A DNA stretch of 64,000 bases, taken from the NCBI GenBank assembly GCA_002344215.1, contig DDSV01000027.1, forward strand, positions 52,042-116,041. The letters run 5' to 3'. The notes beneath the pieces were generated by a model that worked only from the letters and a program-made list of their open reading frames with translations, was not told where the DNA came from and did not search any database. The first letter of the stretch is position 1; every line of letters starts with the position of its first letter. A program made the position numbers and the translations under genes. This DNA comes from Akkermansiaceae bacterium UBA2381. Its GTDB lineage: Bacteria; Verrucomicrobiota; Verrucomicrobiia; Verrucomicrobiales; DEV007. Of the stretch, positions 34,432 to 42,567 are shown piece after piece.

Positions 34432-35826
34432 CTATTCCGCCTTTCGCTTTCCTCCGGCCATCTCCCCGGCACGAAGCGGATCAAATGCCGGATTCGGTTC
34501 CGGCATCCGGGCCCCGATATCCTTTCTCCACTGGACGAGTCCGGCGTGAAGTTCTGCCGACCTGGCCGCCTCCCGTTCAGCAAGATTTGTGGTTTCGCCA
34601 GGGTCCGAAGCAAGGTGATACAGTTCAAGATGTCCGTCCTCGAGGAATTCCAACAGTTTCCAGTCATCCTTGCGAATCGCGGAGGCAGGGGTGCTGTGGT
34701 GGTAGTGCGGCAGGTGCCAGAAGAGAGCGTCCCGCTTCATCGCGTAGGTGGGGTCCCGCATCAGTGCCACCAGACTGAGACCGTCCGGCATCTCTTTTCC
34801 CGAGGGGGCAACGCCTCCAAGCGCAAGAAAGGTCGGGTAAAGATCAGCGGTGATGGCCGGAACCTCGCAGACACCCCCTTCAGGAATTACCCCCGGCCAG
34901 CGCATCACTGCCGGCACCCGGATGCCTCCCTCGTAAAGCGTTCCCTTTTCACTGCGGAGGGGAAGGTTTGACGTGTAGACCTTGCCTCCCTGATCATGCA
35001 CCAGTCCGCCATTGTCGGAGGTGAAGACCACGAGCGTTTTCCGGGAAAGATCGAGCCGATCCAGAGCCGCCAGAATGCCACCGACACTTTCATCAAGTTC
35101 CTCGAGGAGACCCGCGTATTCAGGAAGGCTCGGATAAGCGGGCATCGGGGATTTTTCTTCGTACTTGGCGAGGAGTTCCGGCCTTGTCGACAGCGGGATA
35201 TGGACCGCATAATGGGAAACCTGAAGCACAAATGGCTGTTCACGGTGGGTTTCGATAAACTCGACTGCCTTTTCAGTAAGAAATGCTGCGGTTCGCACCG
35301 CTTCTGCTTTTCCGGTCAGGGACGGAGGTAACTCATGCTTCTGACATTCGATCACGGTCCCCCACCCCTGCTCGGCGGGACTGTAACCGGTCCCTCCCAG
35401 ATGCCATTTCCCGAAGTAACCGGTGGCATACCCCGCTGCCCCGAGCCGCTCGGCAAAGGTCTCCACCTCCAGCGGAAGTTGCAGGGGAACCGCCGGATCG
35501 ATCAGTTTTGCAAAGGGACGCCGATGCCCCGGAATATGCTGGGTAATTCCGAAGCGGGCCTCGTTCCGTCCGCTTTGCAAATTCGCCCGGGTCGGCGAGC
35601 AGACCGCCCCGGCATAAAACTGCGTGAAGCGCATCCCTCCGGCAGCGAGACTGTCGATCGCAGGGGTTTCATTGAAGGCGTTTCCGTAGACCGGCAAGTC
35701 GGCCCAGCCAAGGTCGTCCGCGAGAATAAGAACGATGTTAGGTTTCTCTTCGGCCGGAAGCGGACTAACAACAAGGCCGATAAAAAGAAGTAAAAGAATT
35801 CGGCAGCAGCGAGGGGAAAACATCAT
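34432..35826 (-). CDS. Exported formylglycine-dependent sulfatase
   Basis: 464 residues from ATG 35826, which follows GGAGTGTT and begins a signal peptide (MMFSPRCCRILLLLFIGLVV); longer starts (35841, TTG 35865) are possible. The sulfatase fold starts NIVLILADDLGW with metal-binding Asp37/38; the catalytic Cys76 in CSPTR needs conversion to formylglycine, and GYFGKWHLGG is the second family signature. It hydrolyses sulfate esters of polysaccharides or small molecules in the periplasm. The modifying enzyme is not in the window. It starts 41 bases after the NsrR-like gene on the same strand. Confidence 0.92.
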   Translation of the reverse strand: MMFSPRCCRILLLLFIGLVVSPLPAEEKPNIVLILADDLGWADLPVYGNAFNETPAIDSLAAGGMRFTQFYAGAVCSPTRANLQSGRNEARFGITQHIPGHRRPFAKLIDPAVPLQLPLEVETFAERLGAAGYATGYFGKWHLGGTGYSPAEQGWGTVIECQKHELPPSLTGKAEAVRTAAFLTEKAVEFIETHREQPFVLQVSHYAVHIPLSTRPELLAKYEEKSPMPAYPSLPEYAGLLEELDESVGGILAALDRLDLSRKTLVVFTSDNGGLVHDQGGKVYTSNLPLRSEKGTLYEGGIRVPAVMRWPGVIPEGGVCEVPAITADLYPTFLALGGVAPSGKEMPDGLSLVALMRDPTYAMKRDALFWHLPHYHHSTPASAIRKDDWKLLEFLEDGHLELYHLASDPGETTNLAEREAARSAELHAGLVQWRKDIGARMPEPNPAFDPLRAGEMAGGKRKAE

Positions 35827-35866
35827 AACACTCCGGGGCATATCGGAGGGAAAGCCTGATGTCAAT

Positions 35867-36292
35867 TCACTTCAAGCTTTCCAGCAGGAGCACTTTCGTA
35901 CGGAGCAGGTCGCTGAGCACGTAGCGATCAAAGGTTTCGAGAAAAGCGTCTCGGGCCTCGGCGATGACCCGTTTCAGAACGCAGGCGTGAACAATGGGGC
36001 AACTTCCCCCGTCCGTCCCGAGGCATTCCACAAGAGCCAGCGTCTCGGTGGCTCGAACCACGGCGCCGATATTGATCTCCTCCGGCGACCTCGACAGCTG
36101 AAATCCCCCGGACCGGCCGCGTTTTGTTTCGAGGAATCCCAGCTTGCCCAGATTGTGGGTAATTTTGACAAGATGGTTCTCGGAAATTCCGTAGGCGGTC
36201 GCGACTTCAGACACCGTAATCGTTTTTCCCGAATGGATTCCCGCGTAGATCAGGGTGCGAAGGGAGTAATCGGTAAATCGGCTGAGTTCCAT
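35867..36292 (-). CDS. nsrR: Rrf2-family regulator, NsrR-like
   Basis: 141 residues. The winged-helix part MELSRFTDYSLRTLIYAG...VSEVATAYGISENHLVKI is the canonical NsrR/Rrf2 opening and KRGRSGGFQLSR is the wing. Three cysteines, Cys90, Cys98 and Cys104 (ECLGTDGGSCPIVHAC), match the NsrR/IscR-type iron-sulfur ligands; the spacing C-x7-C-x5-C is close to NsrR. NsrR senses nitric oxide and represses detoxification genes. Its gene lies 71 bases downstream of the DUF3365 gene on the same strand, opposite the haemoglobin gene, and a palindrome sits in the divergent promoter, so local repression is likely. Confidence 0.85.
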   Translation of the reverse strand: MELSRFTDYSLRTLIYAGIHSGKTITVSEVATAYGISENHLVKITHNLGKLGFLETKRGRSGGFQLSRSPEEINIGAVVRATETLALVECLGTDGGSCPIVHACVLKRVIAEARDAFLETFDRYVLSDLLRTKVLLLESLK

Positions 36293-36362
36293 GAATCAGA
36301 GAGGATTCTCTCCGGGCAAATCTAGCACTGTCTCCGGTCGGGTCCACCGGCCTTCCTGCCGG

Positions 36363-36929
36363 TTACGGCATTTTCAGAGGAAAGGAAATGGCCAGTCCGG
36401 CGACACGATCCTCCAGAGTGGTCCGGTCGCGAACATGGCATTTCAGGCACTCGTTCTGAAGGCGTATCATACCCACATAGCGGTACCGCCCTTCCTCGAT
36501 CTGCTCATACTCTTTTTCTCCCGAGAGCAGAGCGGCGGCGGCCTTTTCCTCGAACCTGTCCTTAGGGTGATGGTCTATCCCTTTCGTCGCGTTGACCCCC
36601 ATCCAGCGGATCTCGACCGACCAGCTGCGAGCCATCTCCGCAAAGACATCATCAAGCGCCTGAGACGGCAACGTTCCGGCTTCGTCATCATCAAAGAAAT
36701 CACGGTGCATGACCTGCAAGGCCCCGTGAAATCCCTCATGCAGCCAACGGGCCCGGCCGCGGGCTTCCTCGAGGGTTGAGGGGAGATTTTCCTTTGCTTT
36801 TTCCGCCTGCACCGCATCACCGGCACCATCCGGGGCAGCAATGAGGGAAAAACCCGCACCTCCAAGGATCAGAAGGAGAAGGCTACCGCAAAACCGGAGC
36901 AAAAACAGTCGGAGCAACTTGACTTGCAT
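36363..36929 (-). CDS. Periplasmic DUF3365 / Tll0287-like haem protein
   Basis: 188 residues. A hydrophobic segment at about 14-31 anchors or exports it. The rest fits the DUF3365 (Tll0287-like, PAS-related) sensor/cytochrome domain: VEIRWMGVNATKGIDHHPKDRFEEKA... and near the C-terminus the haem site CLKCH (161-165). A single c-type haem may bind NO, CO or act in redox sensing; some related proteins are the input domain of histidine kinases. Here it stands as a soluble domain without an output domain, between the divergent promoter and the NsrR-like gene. Confidence 0.82.
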   Translation of the reverse strand: MQVKLLRLFLLRFCGSLLLLILGGAGFSLIAAPDGAGDAVQAEKAKENLPSTLEEARGRARWLHEGFHGALQVMHRDFFDDDEAGTLPSQALDDVFAEMARSWSVEIRWMGVNATKGIDHHPKDRFEEKAAAALLSGEKEYEQIEEGRYRYVGMIRLQNECLKCHVRDRTTLEDRVAGLAISFPLKMP

Positions 36930-36966
36930 CTTTAAAGCTGTATTTCATTTACACTTTAAAGCAAGT
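36922..36966. promoter_or_regulatory. Imperfect 45-base palindrome in divergent promoter
   Basis: Arms read ACTTGC-ATC-TTTAAAG-C-TGTA and TACA-C-TTTAAA-GCAAGT around the centre TTTCATT. The two arms are inverted copies with small length differences; each contains TTTAAA, itself palindromic. It covers the start codon of the DUF3365 gene and lies about 65 bases before the globin gene. The AT-rich symmetry suits an Rrf2 dimer site, and the neighbouring NsrR-like protein is the obvious ligand, but no experimental consensus for this phylum is known to me. Confidence 0.6.
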
Positions 36967-37029
36967 TCCTTTTTGCGCCATTTCGCTCATTAAGGCTCAG
37001 GCAATTACCCACCCCATACCCGAATCGTC

Positions 37030-37596
37030 ATGATCAAAAAAATCACTTCAACTCTTGTCCTCGCCGCCATCGGTGCCATCTCCCTGTCTGCTTCCCTCCC
37101 GGGAATGGCGGACGAATCGTCCGACCTGAAATGCTTCTACACCGGGGCACCGGCAAAGGCGGGTGTAAAACTCGAATACGAAGGTGTCACCTACGGATTC
37201 TGTTCCGAAGCCAACTTGAAAAAATTCGAGGAGGAACGAGCCGCGAGCCTCTACCAGCAAATCGGGGGCAAGGCAGCCTTGAGCGCTGCGGTGGATCTCT
37301 TCTACGTGAAAGTTCTCGCCGATGAGCGGGTCAATCACTTCTTCGAGGACGTGAACATGAAAACTCAACACGAGAAACAGAAAGCCTTTCTCGCCGCCGC
37401 ACTGGGTGCCCCTACCCCATGGACGGGAAAAGACATGAGAAAAGCCCATGCGAATCTCGACCTCCGGGAATCAGATTTCGCCGCCATCGCCGAGAACCTT
37501 CAGGCGACCCTGACAGAACTCAAATTGAGTAAGGAATTGATCGGCCGGGTCATGGCAATCGTGGCAAGCACCAAGGACGATGTCCTTAATCGCTGA
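37030..37596 (+). CDS. Exported truncated haemoglobin with N-terminal YHS/TRASH-like domain
   Basis: 188 residues. A signal peptide (about 1-25) leads to a small cysteine-containing domain: KCFYTGAPAKAGVKLEYEGVTYGFCSEANLKKFEEE (Cys35, Cys58), the pattern of YHS/TRASH metal-binding modules. From about residue 75 comes a group-I truncated haemoglobin (LYQQIGGKAALSAAVDLFY... with the proximal His140 in MRKAHANLD and a FY pair at the B helix), followed by the canonical end IVASTKDDVLNR. Export of a truncated globin and its fusion to a YHS module are unusual; it may oxidise NO or carry oxygen in the periplasm. It is divergent from the DUF3365-nsrR pair. Confidence 0.88.
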   Translation: MIKKITSTLVLAAIGAISLSASLPGMADESSDLKCFYTGAPAKAGVKLEYEGVTYGFCSEANLKKFEEERAASLYQQIGGKAALSAAVDLFYVKVLADERVNHFFEDVNMKTQHEKQKAFLAAALGAPTPWTGKDMRKAHANLDLRESDFAAIAENLQATLTELKLSKELIGRVMAIVASTKDDVLNR

Positions 37597-37633
37597 GACA
37601 CCGAAGTTTAAACCACTCTCAAACCTTAGAAAG

Positions 37634-37710
37634 TGGCGGAGCGGACGGGACTCGAACCCGCGACCTCCGCCGTGACAGGGCGGCGTTCTAACCAACTGAA
37701 CTACCGCTCC
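37634..37710 (-). tRNA. tRNA-Asp (GTC)
   Basis: Folds as a full cloverleaf: acceptor stem GGAGCGG (37704-37710) pairs with 37638-37644, D arm with AGTTGGTTA loop, anticodon stem CCGCC/GGCGG with loop CTGTCAC giving anticodon GTC at 37674-37676, and T loop TTCGAGT. Discriminator G (37637) and an encoded CCA (37634-37636) complete it. All expected invariant bases are present. Confidence 0.97.
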
Positions 37711-37904
37711 TACGGTGAAGACGGGACAGTCAGGAATTGTTCCCTGAACCTGCCCCTGTTGGTGAGCGGGACTTTAGACACGTAAGCTGATTCGTGCAAC
37801 AAAAAATATTCGGGAAATCCGTTGCTTTCGTTTTGGTTGTGAGTAACAGTTCCGACCCGCGAAGAAGCTCAGGCTCTTCCACCAAATTTCTCCCTGTTGA
37901 TACC

Positions 37905-38264
37905 ATGAATGTGATTGATAAAATCGAACGCGAACAAATGAAGGAGGGTCACCCGACCTTTCGTCCCGGTGACACTGTCAATGTGCATTCGCGTGTTGTC
38001 GAAGGCGGTAAAGAGCGTATCCAGATCTACAAGGGTCTTGTGATCAGCCGTCACGGATCCGGTATCAACGAAGCCTTCACCGTGCGCAAAATTTCGAATG
38101 GCGAAGGGGTAGAGCGCTCCTTCCACCTTCATTCCCCGAAATTGGCCAAGATCGAGGTGCTCAAGAACGGCAAGGTGCGTCGCGCCAAACTGAACTACCT
38201 CCGCAGCCGCCTTGGTAAAGCCGCTACCAACCTGAAGTCGCGCGCTGAAAAGATTTCCGAGTAA
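37905..38264 (+). CDS. rplS: 50S ribosomal protein L19
   Basis: 119 residues from ATG 37905; the frame is open to 37794 but the start MNVIDKIEREQMK is that of L19. Conserved text includes HPTFRPGDTVNVHSRV, GGKERIQIYKGLVISRHG and RRAKLNYLRSRLGKAAT. It binds at the 30S-50S interface. Unlike in many bacteria there is no rpsP, rimM or trmD next to it; tRNA-Asp lies upstream and a strong terminator downstream. Confidence 0.96.
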   Translation: MNVIDKIEREQMKEGHPTFRPGDTVNVHSRVVEGGKERIQIYKGLVISRHGSGINEAFTVRKISNGEGVERSFHLHSPKLAKIEVLKNGKVRRAKLNYLRSRLGKAATNLKSRAEKISE

Positions 38265-38294
38265 TCCGGAAGTAACGAGTTTTTCCAAACAAAA

Positions 38295-38323
38295 ACGGCG
38301 AAGTGACCCTTCGCCGTTTTTTT
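38295..38323 (+). terminator. Rho-independent terminator after rplS
   Basis: A perfect 9-base stem ACGGCGAAG/CTTCGCCGT with loop TGACC is followed by seven T residues, and preceded by five A residues. It ends rplS and may also stop the converging gene at 38359. Confidence 0.93.
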
Positions 38324-38358
38324 GTGTCTAAATGTAACTGCCTCTGACGGCACTCCGC

Positions 38359-39630
38359 TCACCCGTCGCTCGAGCGGCGCAGGGATCTGATGTTCCCCAA
38401 CCAGGTGCAGGCAATGGCGGCGAGGAGTGCCCCGGCTCCCGTTATCGTCGTCAGCCAGTGGAGACTGGACGCAGGATGCCGCCATCCTTCGAGGACAACT
38501 GTCACGATAACGATGAGATAAACGAAGCCGGTGATGGTGCCGAAGAGAACGCGGCCCTTTGCCGAATCATTATCAAAAGCCAGCGAGGCCGGCACGGTCG
38601 AGATGACGATTCCGAGGCCGCCAAGCATCAGCGGGTAATAGTCGACCAGATATCCTGTCAGCCCCAGTAGAAGACCGCCAAAAAGACCTCCCCCGACCGC
38701 GATCCCCTGGAGGCGCTCCGATTTTTTCAAGGCCAGCCGGGCCGAACGGTCGAGGAGGATGAGAAAATTTCCTATCCCCGGGGCCAGCCAAACCCAAAGC
38801 ACCAGACCCAGCCAGAGCAGCACGAGAACCCCGGCGATAGCGGGGCTGAACGTTTTCAAAACGTTTCTCGCGACCTGGTAGCAGACATAGATCCCGAGAA
38901 TGATCATCCATTGCTTCCCTCCGGTGAAGCGCTGCATGAAAAAACAATAGGAAAGGTAGAGACGGTAAAAAAGGGAACGGGCCCGGAAGGATTCAATCAA
39001 GCCCTCCCGCGCCATCGCCGATTCGGAGTCCAGCCGCAGCGCTTCACGAAAGTGCATCTCCGCCCGGCGCTGATCCTTCGCCTGAAGGGCGCTCCACCCC
39101 GCATTCACATGGGCGAGACTGTCCTCGGGATCAGCCGCGAGGAGTCGTGCGACTGCCTCCGCGTTCATCCCGGTCTTGCCCTGCATGCGCAGCGTGTGCG
39201 CGAGGAGGTTCTCGGCCATGGCATTGTCTCCATCGACCGCGAGCGCCTTCCGGCTCCATTCTTCGGCGTCCGCCCAGCGATCCATCGAACAGTAGGCACT
39301 GGACTTTGCGGAAAGGGCGAAGGTATCCTCGGGATTGAGTGCCACCGCCTGACTGGCCGCCTCCAGCGCCTCTTTTCCACGGTGAAGATCAGAGAGAATG
39401 AGCGCTTTGATGGAGTGATAAAAGGGCTCGTCGGACCGCAGGCGAATTGCTTCGGAGATGGTATCGAGCGCCTGCCGCTTCTTGCCCGCCTGGCTCATCT
39501 GACAAAGCGCGAGGCGTCCGTAGACAAAATCGTTGTCGGGTTCACGCGCCAGAACTCCATAGTAGCAGGCTTCCGCTTCCTCAAGCCGTCCCTGATCCTG
39601 CAGCAGCAGGCCATGCGCCAGTTCACTCAT
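38359..39630 (-). CDS. TPR protein with multi-helix membrane domain
   Basis: 423 residues. Residues about 1-205 are TPR units (for example EEAEACYYGVLAREPDNDFVYGRLALCQM, ALDTISEAIRLRSDEP and RAEMHFREALRLDSESAMAREGL). From about 215 on are around six hydrophobic segments with short loops. The TPR part is on one face of the membrane and may gather partners. It starts 24 bases downstream of the TPR-AAA+ gene, on the same strand, so the two are probably one operon and could act together. Family not recognised. Confidence 0.8.
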   Translation of the reverse strand: MSELAHGLLLQDQGRLEEAEACYYGVLAREPDNDFVYGRLALCQMSQAGKKRQALDTISEAIRLRSDEPFYHSIKALILSDLHRGKEALEAASQAVALNPEDTFALSAKSSAYCSMDRWADAEEWSRKALAVDGDNAMAENLLAHTLRMQGKTGMNAEAVARLLAADPEDSLAHVNAGWSALQAKDQRRAEMHFREALRLDSESAMAREGLIESFRARSLFYRLYLSYCFFMQRFTGGKQWMIILGIYVCYQVARNVLKTFSPAIAGVLVLLWLGLVLWVWLAPGIGNFLILLDRSARLALKKSERLQGIAVGGGLFGGLLLGLTGYLVDYYPLMLGGLGIVISTVPASLAFDNDSAKGRVLFGTITGFVYLIVIVTVVLEGWRHPASSLHWLTTITGAGALLAAIACTWLGNIRSLRRSSDG

Positions 39631-39654
39631 GTGGGGTCGTCAGAATTCGGGTGT

Positions 39655-41061
39655 TCACTTCCCGATTCCCAGATAGTGCAGGATTTCATCGTAGAATCCG
39701 CTCTGATTGGCGTAGAGAGCATAGTTCCGTGCACTTTCGAACCACTTCCGGGTGCTGGGTTTGACATTCTTTGCCGCTGCCAGAAGCTGCTTTTGCGTGA
39801 CGGGCACAATCTTGCCCGACTTCATCGCTTCGGCGAGGGCACCCTCGATGGCCTGGTCAAAGACAGCCTTGATGTCAGCGCCCGAAAAATCCTTCACTTT
39901 CTTTGCCAGTGCCGCCGGGTCGAGTCCTGAGACGGGCTTCCCCTCGGCCATGATGCGGATAATCTGTTCCCGCGCCGGCTCATCCGGAGGAGGGACAAAG
40001 ACAAGCCGGTCGAAACGCCCCGGCCGGAGAAACGCGGAATCGAGATGCCAGGGCGCATTGGTCGCGCCGAGGACGAGGAGTCCGTCATTCTTTGATGACT
40101 CGCTGTCGAGCTCCGCCAGGAATTGATTGATGAGCGTTCGGCCGGCCGAACTGCGCATGTCTTTGCGGTCGGCAGCGAGCGCGTCGACCTCGTCAAAAAA
40201 CAATACCGCCGGGGCATGTCGTCTCGCCAGTTCGAAGATCTCGTGAAGCTTTTCCTCTGATTTTCCCAGCCACATGTCGAGAATCTGGTGCAGACCGACA
40301 CTGAGGAATTTCGAATTGATCTCGCAGGCAGTGGCGCGGCTGATCAGGGTCTTCCCGCAGCCGGGAGGACCGTAGAGGAGCACTCCCCCGCCCGCTTTTT
40401 TCCCGTAGGCCTCAAACAGCTCGCGATTCTCCAGAGGATAAAGAATCTTCATCCGGATGTCCTCCTTCACCGACTCCATGCCTCCGACCCGGTTGAAATC
40501 GACGTCGGGCTTTTGATCGAACTCGATTTCGATCTCCCCGTCGTCAAAGGGATCGTCGTCAAAATCATCCTCCTCGAACTCGGGATCGTAGTAGGCGTTC
40601 GCCTGGCGGTCTCCGGTGCGCTGTGGTGCCGGTTCCCTCGACTCGTCCCCCACGGTCCGCTGTCCTCCCGCCTGCCGGATGCGCTTCAGGAGATCTTCAT
40701 TTTTCAGAACGGGATCCAGCGAGATTGCCCGCTCATAGAATTCGCGGGCTTCTTTCGCCCTGTTTTCATTCAGGGAGAGCTTCGCCCGAAGGATCCAGGC
40801 GGGAGCAAAAAGAGGGTGCTCCCGACACACCTGCTCAAGACGCAGGATGGCCTCGGACGAGCGCCCCTCAAGATCGAGAAGCCGGACCAGATGAGTCTTC
40901 GCATAGGGATTAGCGGGATCGACCCGGAGAACCGCCTCATAGCTCGACCTCGCCTCGTCCAGACTGAACTGGTCGAGATAAGCATCTCCCAGCATCAGCA
41001 GGAGCGGGATGTTGTCCGGCGAAACGGCGAGAGCCTGCCTGAGGGAGTGAATATCGGCCAT
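39655..41061 (-). CDS. AAA+ ATPase with N-terminal TPR repeats
   Basis: 468 residues from ATG 41061 (the frame is open to 41169 but MADIHSLRQAL begins the TPRs). Residues 1-115 are TPR repeats; an acidic linker (FEEDDFDDDPFDDGEIEIEF, about 151-170) follows; from about 180 a FtsH/p97-type AAA+ domain has Walker A GPPGCGKT (221-228), Walker B FFDEVDAL (Asp280-Glu281) and the arginine-finger region FLRPGRFDRL. It probably remodels or unfolds proteins presented by the TPRs. The next gene encodes a TPR membrane protein. Confidence 0.87.
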   Translation of the reverse strand: MADIHSLRQALAVSPDNIPLLLMLGDAYLDQFSLDEARSSYEAVLRVDPANPYAKTHLVRLLDLEGRSSEAILRLEQVCREHPLFAPAWILRAKLSLNENRAKEAREFYERAISLDPVLKNEDLLKRIRQAGGQRTVGDESREPAPQRTGDRQANAYYDPEFEEDDFDDDPFDDGEIEIEFDQKPDVDFNRVGGMESVKEDIRMKILYPLENRELFEAYGKKAGGGVLLYGPPGCGKTLISRATACEINSKFLSVGLHQILDMWLGKSEEKLHEIFELARRHAPAVLFFDEVDALAADRKDMRSSAGRTLINQFLAELDSESSKNDGLLVLGATNAPWHLDSAFLRPGRFDRLVFVPPPDEPAREQIIRIMAEGKPVSGLDPAALAKKVKDFSGADIKAVFDQAIEGALAEAMKSGKIVPVTQKQLLAAAKNVKPSTRKWFESARNYALYANQSGFYDEILHYLGIGK

Positions 41062-41246
41062 CGGTCTTTGGGGGAGGATGAAAACAAAAGCGAATCTCGG
41101 GAGGGAAGCAAGCAGCGAAGCAAAAAGGATTTCTCCCCTGGTAAAAAGGATTTCTTCCAACCGGGCCACCCAACATGGCGTTCTGTATGATTGACTTCGT
41201 CATGGGAAGCGGCATCTAATGACTTCCCGGAAAAGCGGGTCGCCCC

Positions 41247-42440
41247 ATGATTTCACGCCCCATCGTATCCCTGCTGCTCTGCCCGGCGCTTGTCCTGGCG
41301 GTTTCGGCAGGGATGTCGGATGACGGGCCGCTCTTTTCCGTTCGCTTCAGTCAGAAGTCGATCACGTTCACCGGAAAGGTCGATTCCACCGAGACTACCG
41401 AGGCGCTCTCCGCCGTGGTTCAGAGCGCCCGGCCCGACCTTAAGATTTCGATCGAAGGATTGGTCGTTGATCCGGCGACACCCTTTCCTCAACTTGGTGA
41501 TGTCAAAAGTCTCCTCGCCGAGATCGGATTGTCGACGCATGAAGGTGTCCTGGAGATATGGCCGGATCGAATTGTCATCGGCGGCCTGACAGACAGTCCG
41601 GTAACGCAAACAGCCCTGAAAATCCGTGTCGACCCCCTCCTTAAAAACCGATCCCTCATTAATCGCGTCTGCATCGTGGGCAGCGATGAGCTCCCAAAAA
41701 TCGACATCTCACTAGCCAGCGGGAACCCGGGTGGCCTTACCGCCGAAGCGGTCCCTCCTCCGACGGTTGGACCCGCGTTTGAAGTTCCCGGCATTCTCCT
41801 CGAAAAGCTTTTCCCCGCGATCGTCATGCTCAACAGTTTCGACCGTCTCGAGGGAAAGGCTGGAAATCCGGGTGATCCGGTTCGCGCAATGCCGCTTTTA
41901 ACTGACGCAGAAGCCGGAATGCCGGAAGGAAGCGGAACCCCGGCAGCCTCAGCTCCCGCGACTCCGATGCTCATGGCCACACCGGTGCAGGAATACGAAC
42001 TGCTTCCCTCGGTGCGCTTTTCGAGAAACGCTTCCATCCTCCAATCCAACCAGACGACCATCCTGGATGAACTGGCCAAACGACTGCTTTCACCCGAACG
42101 GATCGGAGCACCTGTCTTTATCGAAGGGGTAATTCCGGCCGGCGGATCCGCGGCGCTCAATGATTACCTCGCCGAGCGCCGCAGTGCCGAAGTGGTCCGC
42201 CTCCTTCAGGAACGCGGACTCGACCCGAAGTTGCTGCTGACCGGAGTGGTTCGCTCCCCCTCGCCCGCCGATGAGGGAGAGGTTCGCCTCCGGGTGGAAA
42301 TTCTTCTCCCCGCAGCCGCACCAGAGCCTCCTGCCACCGCCGGAACCATCGGGGTCGAGACTGGAACGTCGCCCGCTGCCCCGGCTTCTGCCCCGGCTTC
42401 TGCCGCAGCGAACTCCGGGCAGAATCCAGTCGAACCCTAG
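41247..42440 (+). CDS. Exported protein with OmpA-like C-terminal domain
   Basis: 397 residues. The N-terminus has a signal-like segment (about 3-21). Residues 30-155 form a beta-alpha domain with SVRFSQKSITFTGKV... resembling BON/OmpA repeats. Residues 250-365 look like a second OmpA-type module: LPSVRFSRNASILQSNQTTILDELAKRL, then NDYLAERRSAEVVRLLQERGLD, the OmpA peptidoglycan-binding pattern (SxxRAxxVxxxLxxxG), though the key arginine and aspartate are altered. The tail is Ala/Pro-rich. A role in anchoring the outer membrane to the wall is possible. Confidence 0.65.
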   Translation: MISRPIVSLLLCPALVLAVSAGMSDDGPLFSVRFSQKSITFTGKVDSTETTEALSAVVQSARPDLKISIEGLVVDPATPFPQLGDVKSLLAEIGLSTHEGVLEIWPDRIVIGGLTDSPVTQTALKIRVDPLLKNRSLINRVCIVGSDELPKIDISLASGNPGGLTAEAVPPPTVGPAFEVPGILLEKLFPAIVMLNSFDRLEGKAGNPGDPVRAMPLLTDAEAGMPEGSGTPAASAPATPMLMATPVQEYELLPSVRFSRNASILQSNQTTILDELAKRLLSPERIGAPVFIEGVIPAGGSAALNDYLAERRSAEVVRLLQERGLDPKLLLTGVVRSPSPADEGEVRLRVEILLPAAAPEPPATAGTIGVETGTSPAAPASAPASAAANSGQNPVEP

Positions 42441-42473
42441 CCCTTCCCTCAGCCCCCCGGCCGGAACGGCAAA

Positions 42474-42503
42474 AACCCGGCCCCTTGCGGGACCGGGTTC
42501 TTT
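42474..42503. terminator. Terminator between converging genes
   Basis: AACCCGGCCCC and GGGACCGGGTT (42474-42499, one mismatch) form a stable stem with a short loop. The minus strand has a run TTTTTG after the stem, so it mainly ends the LysM gene; the plus side has only CTTTG. Confidence 0.7.
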
Positions 42504-42567
42504 GACCACTCAACAATGTCTCTTACTGACCTCGGGAATCGTAAGGGAGACAAAATCTTTACCGCTC

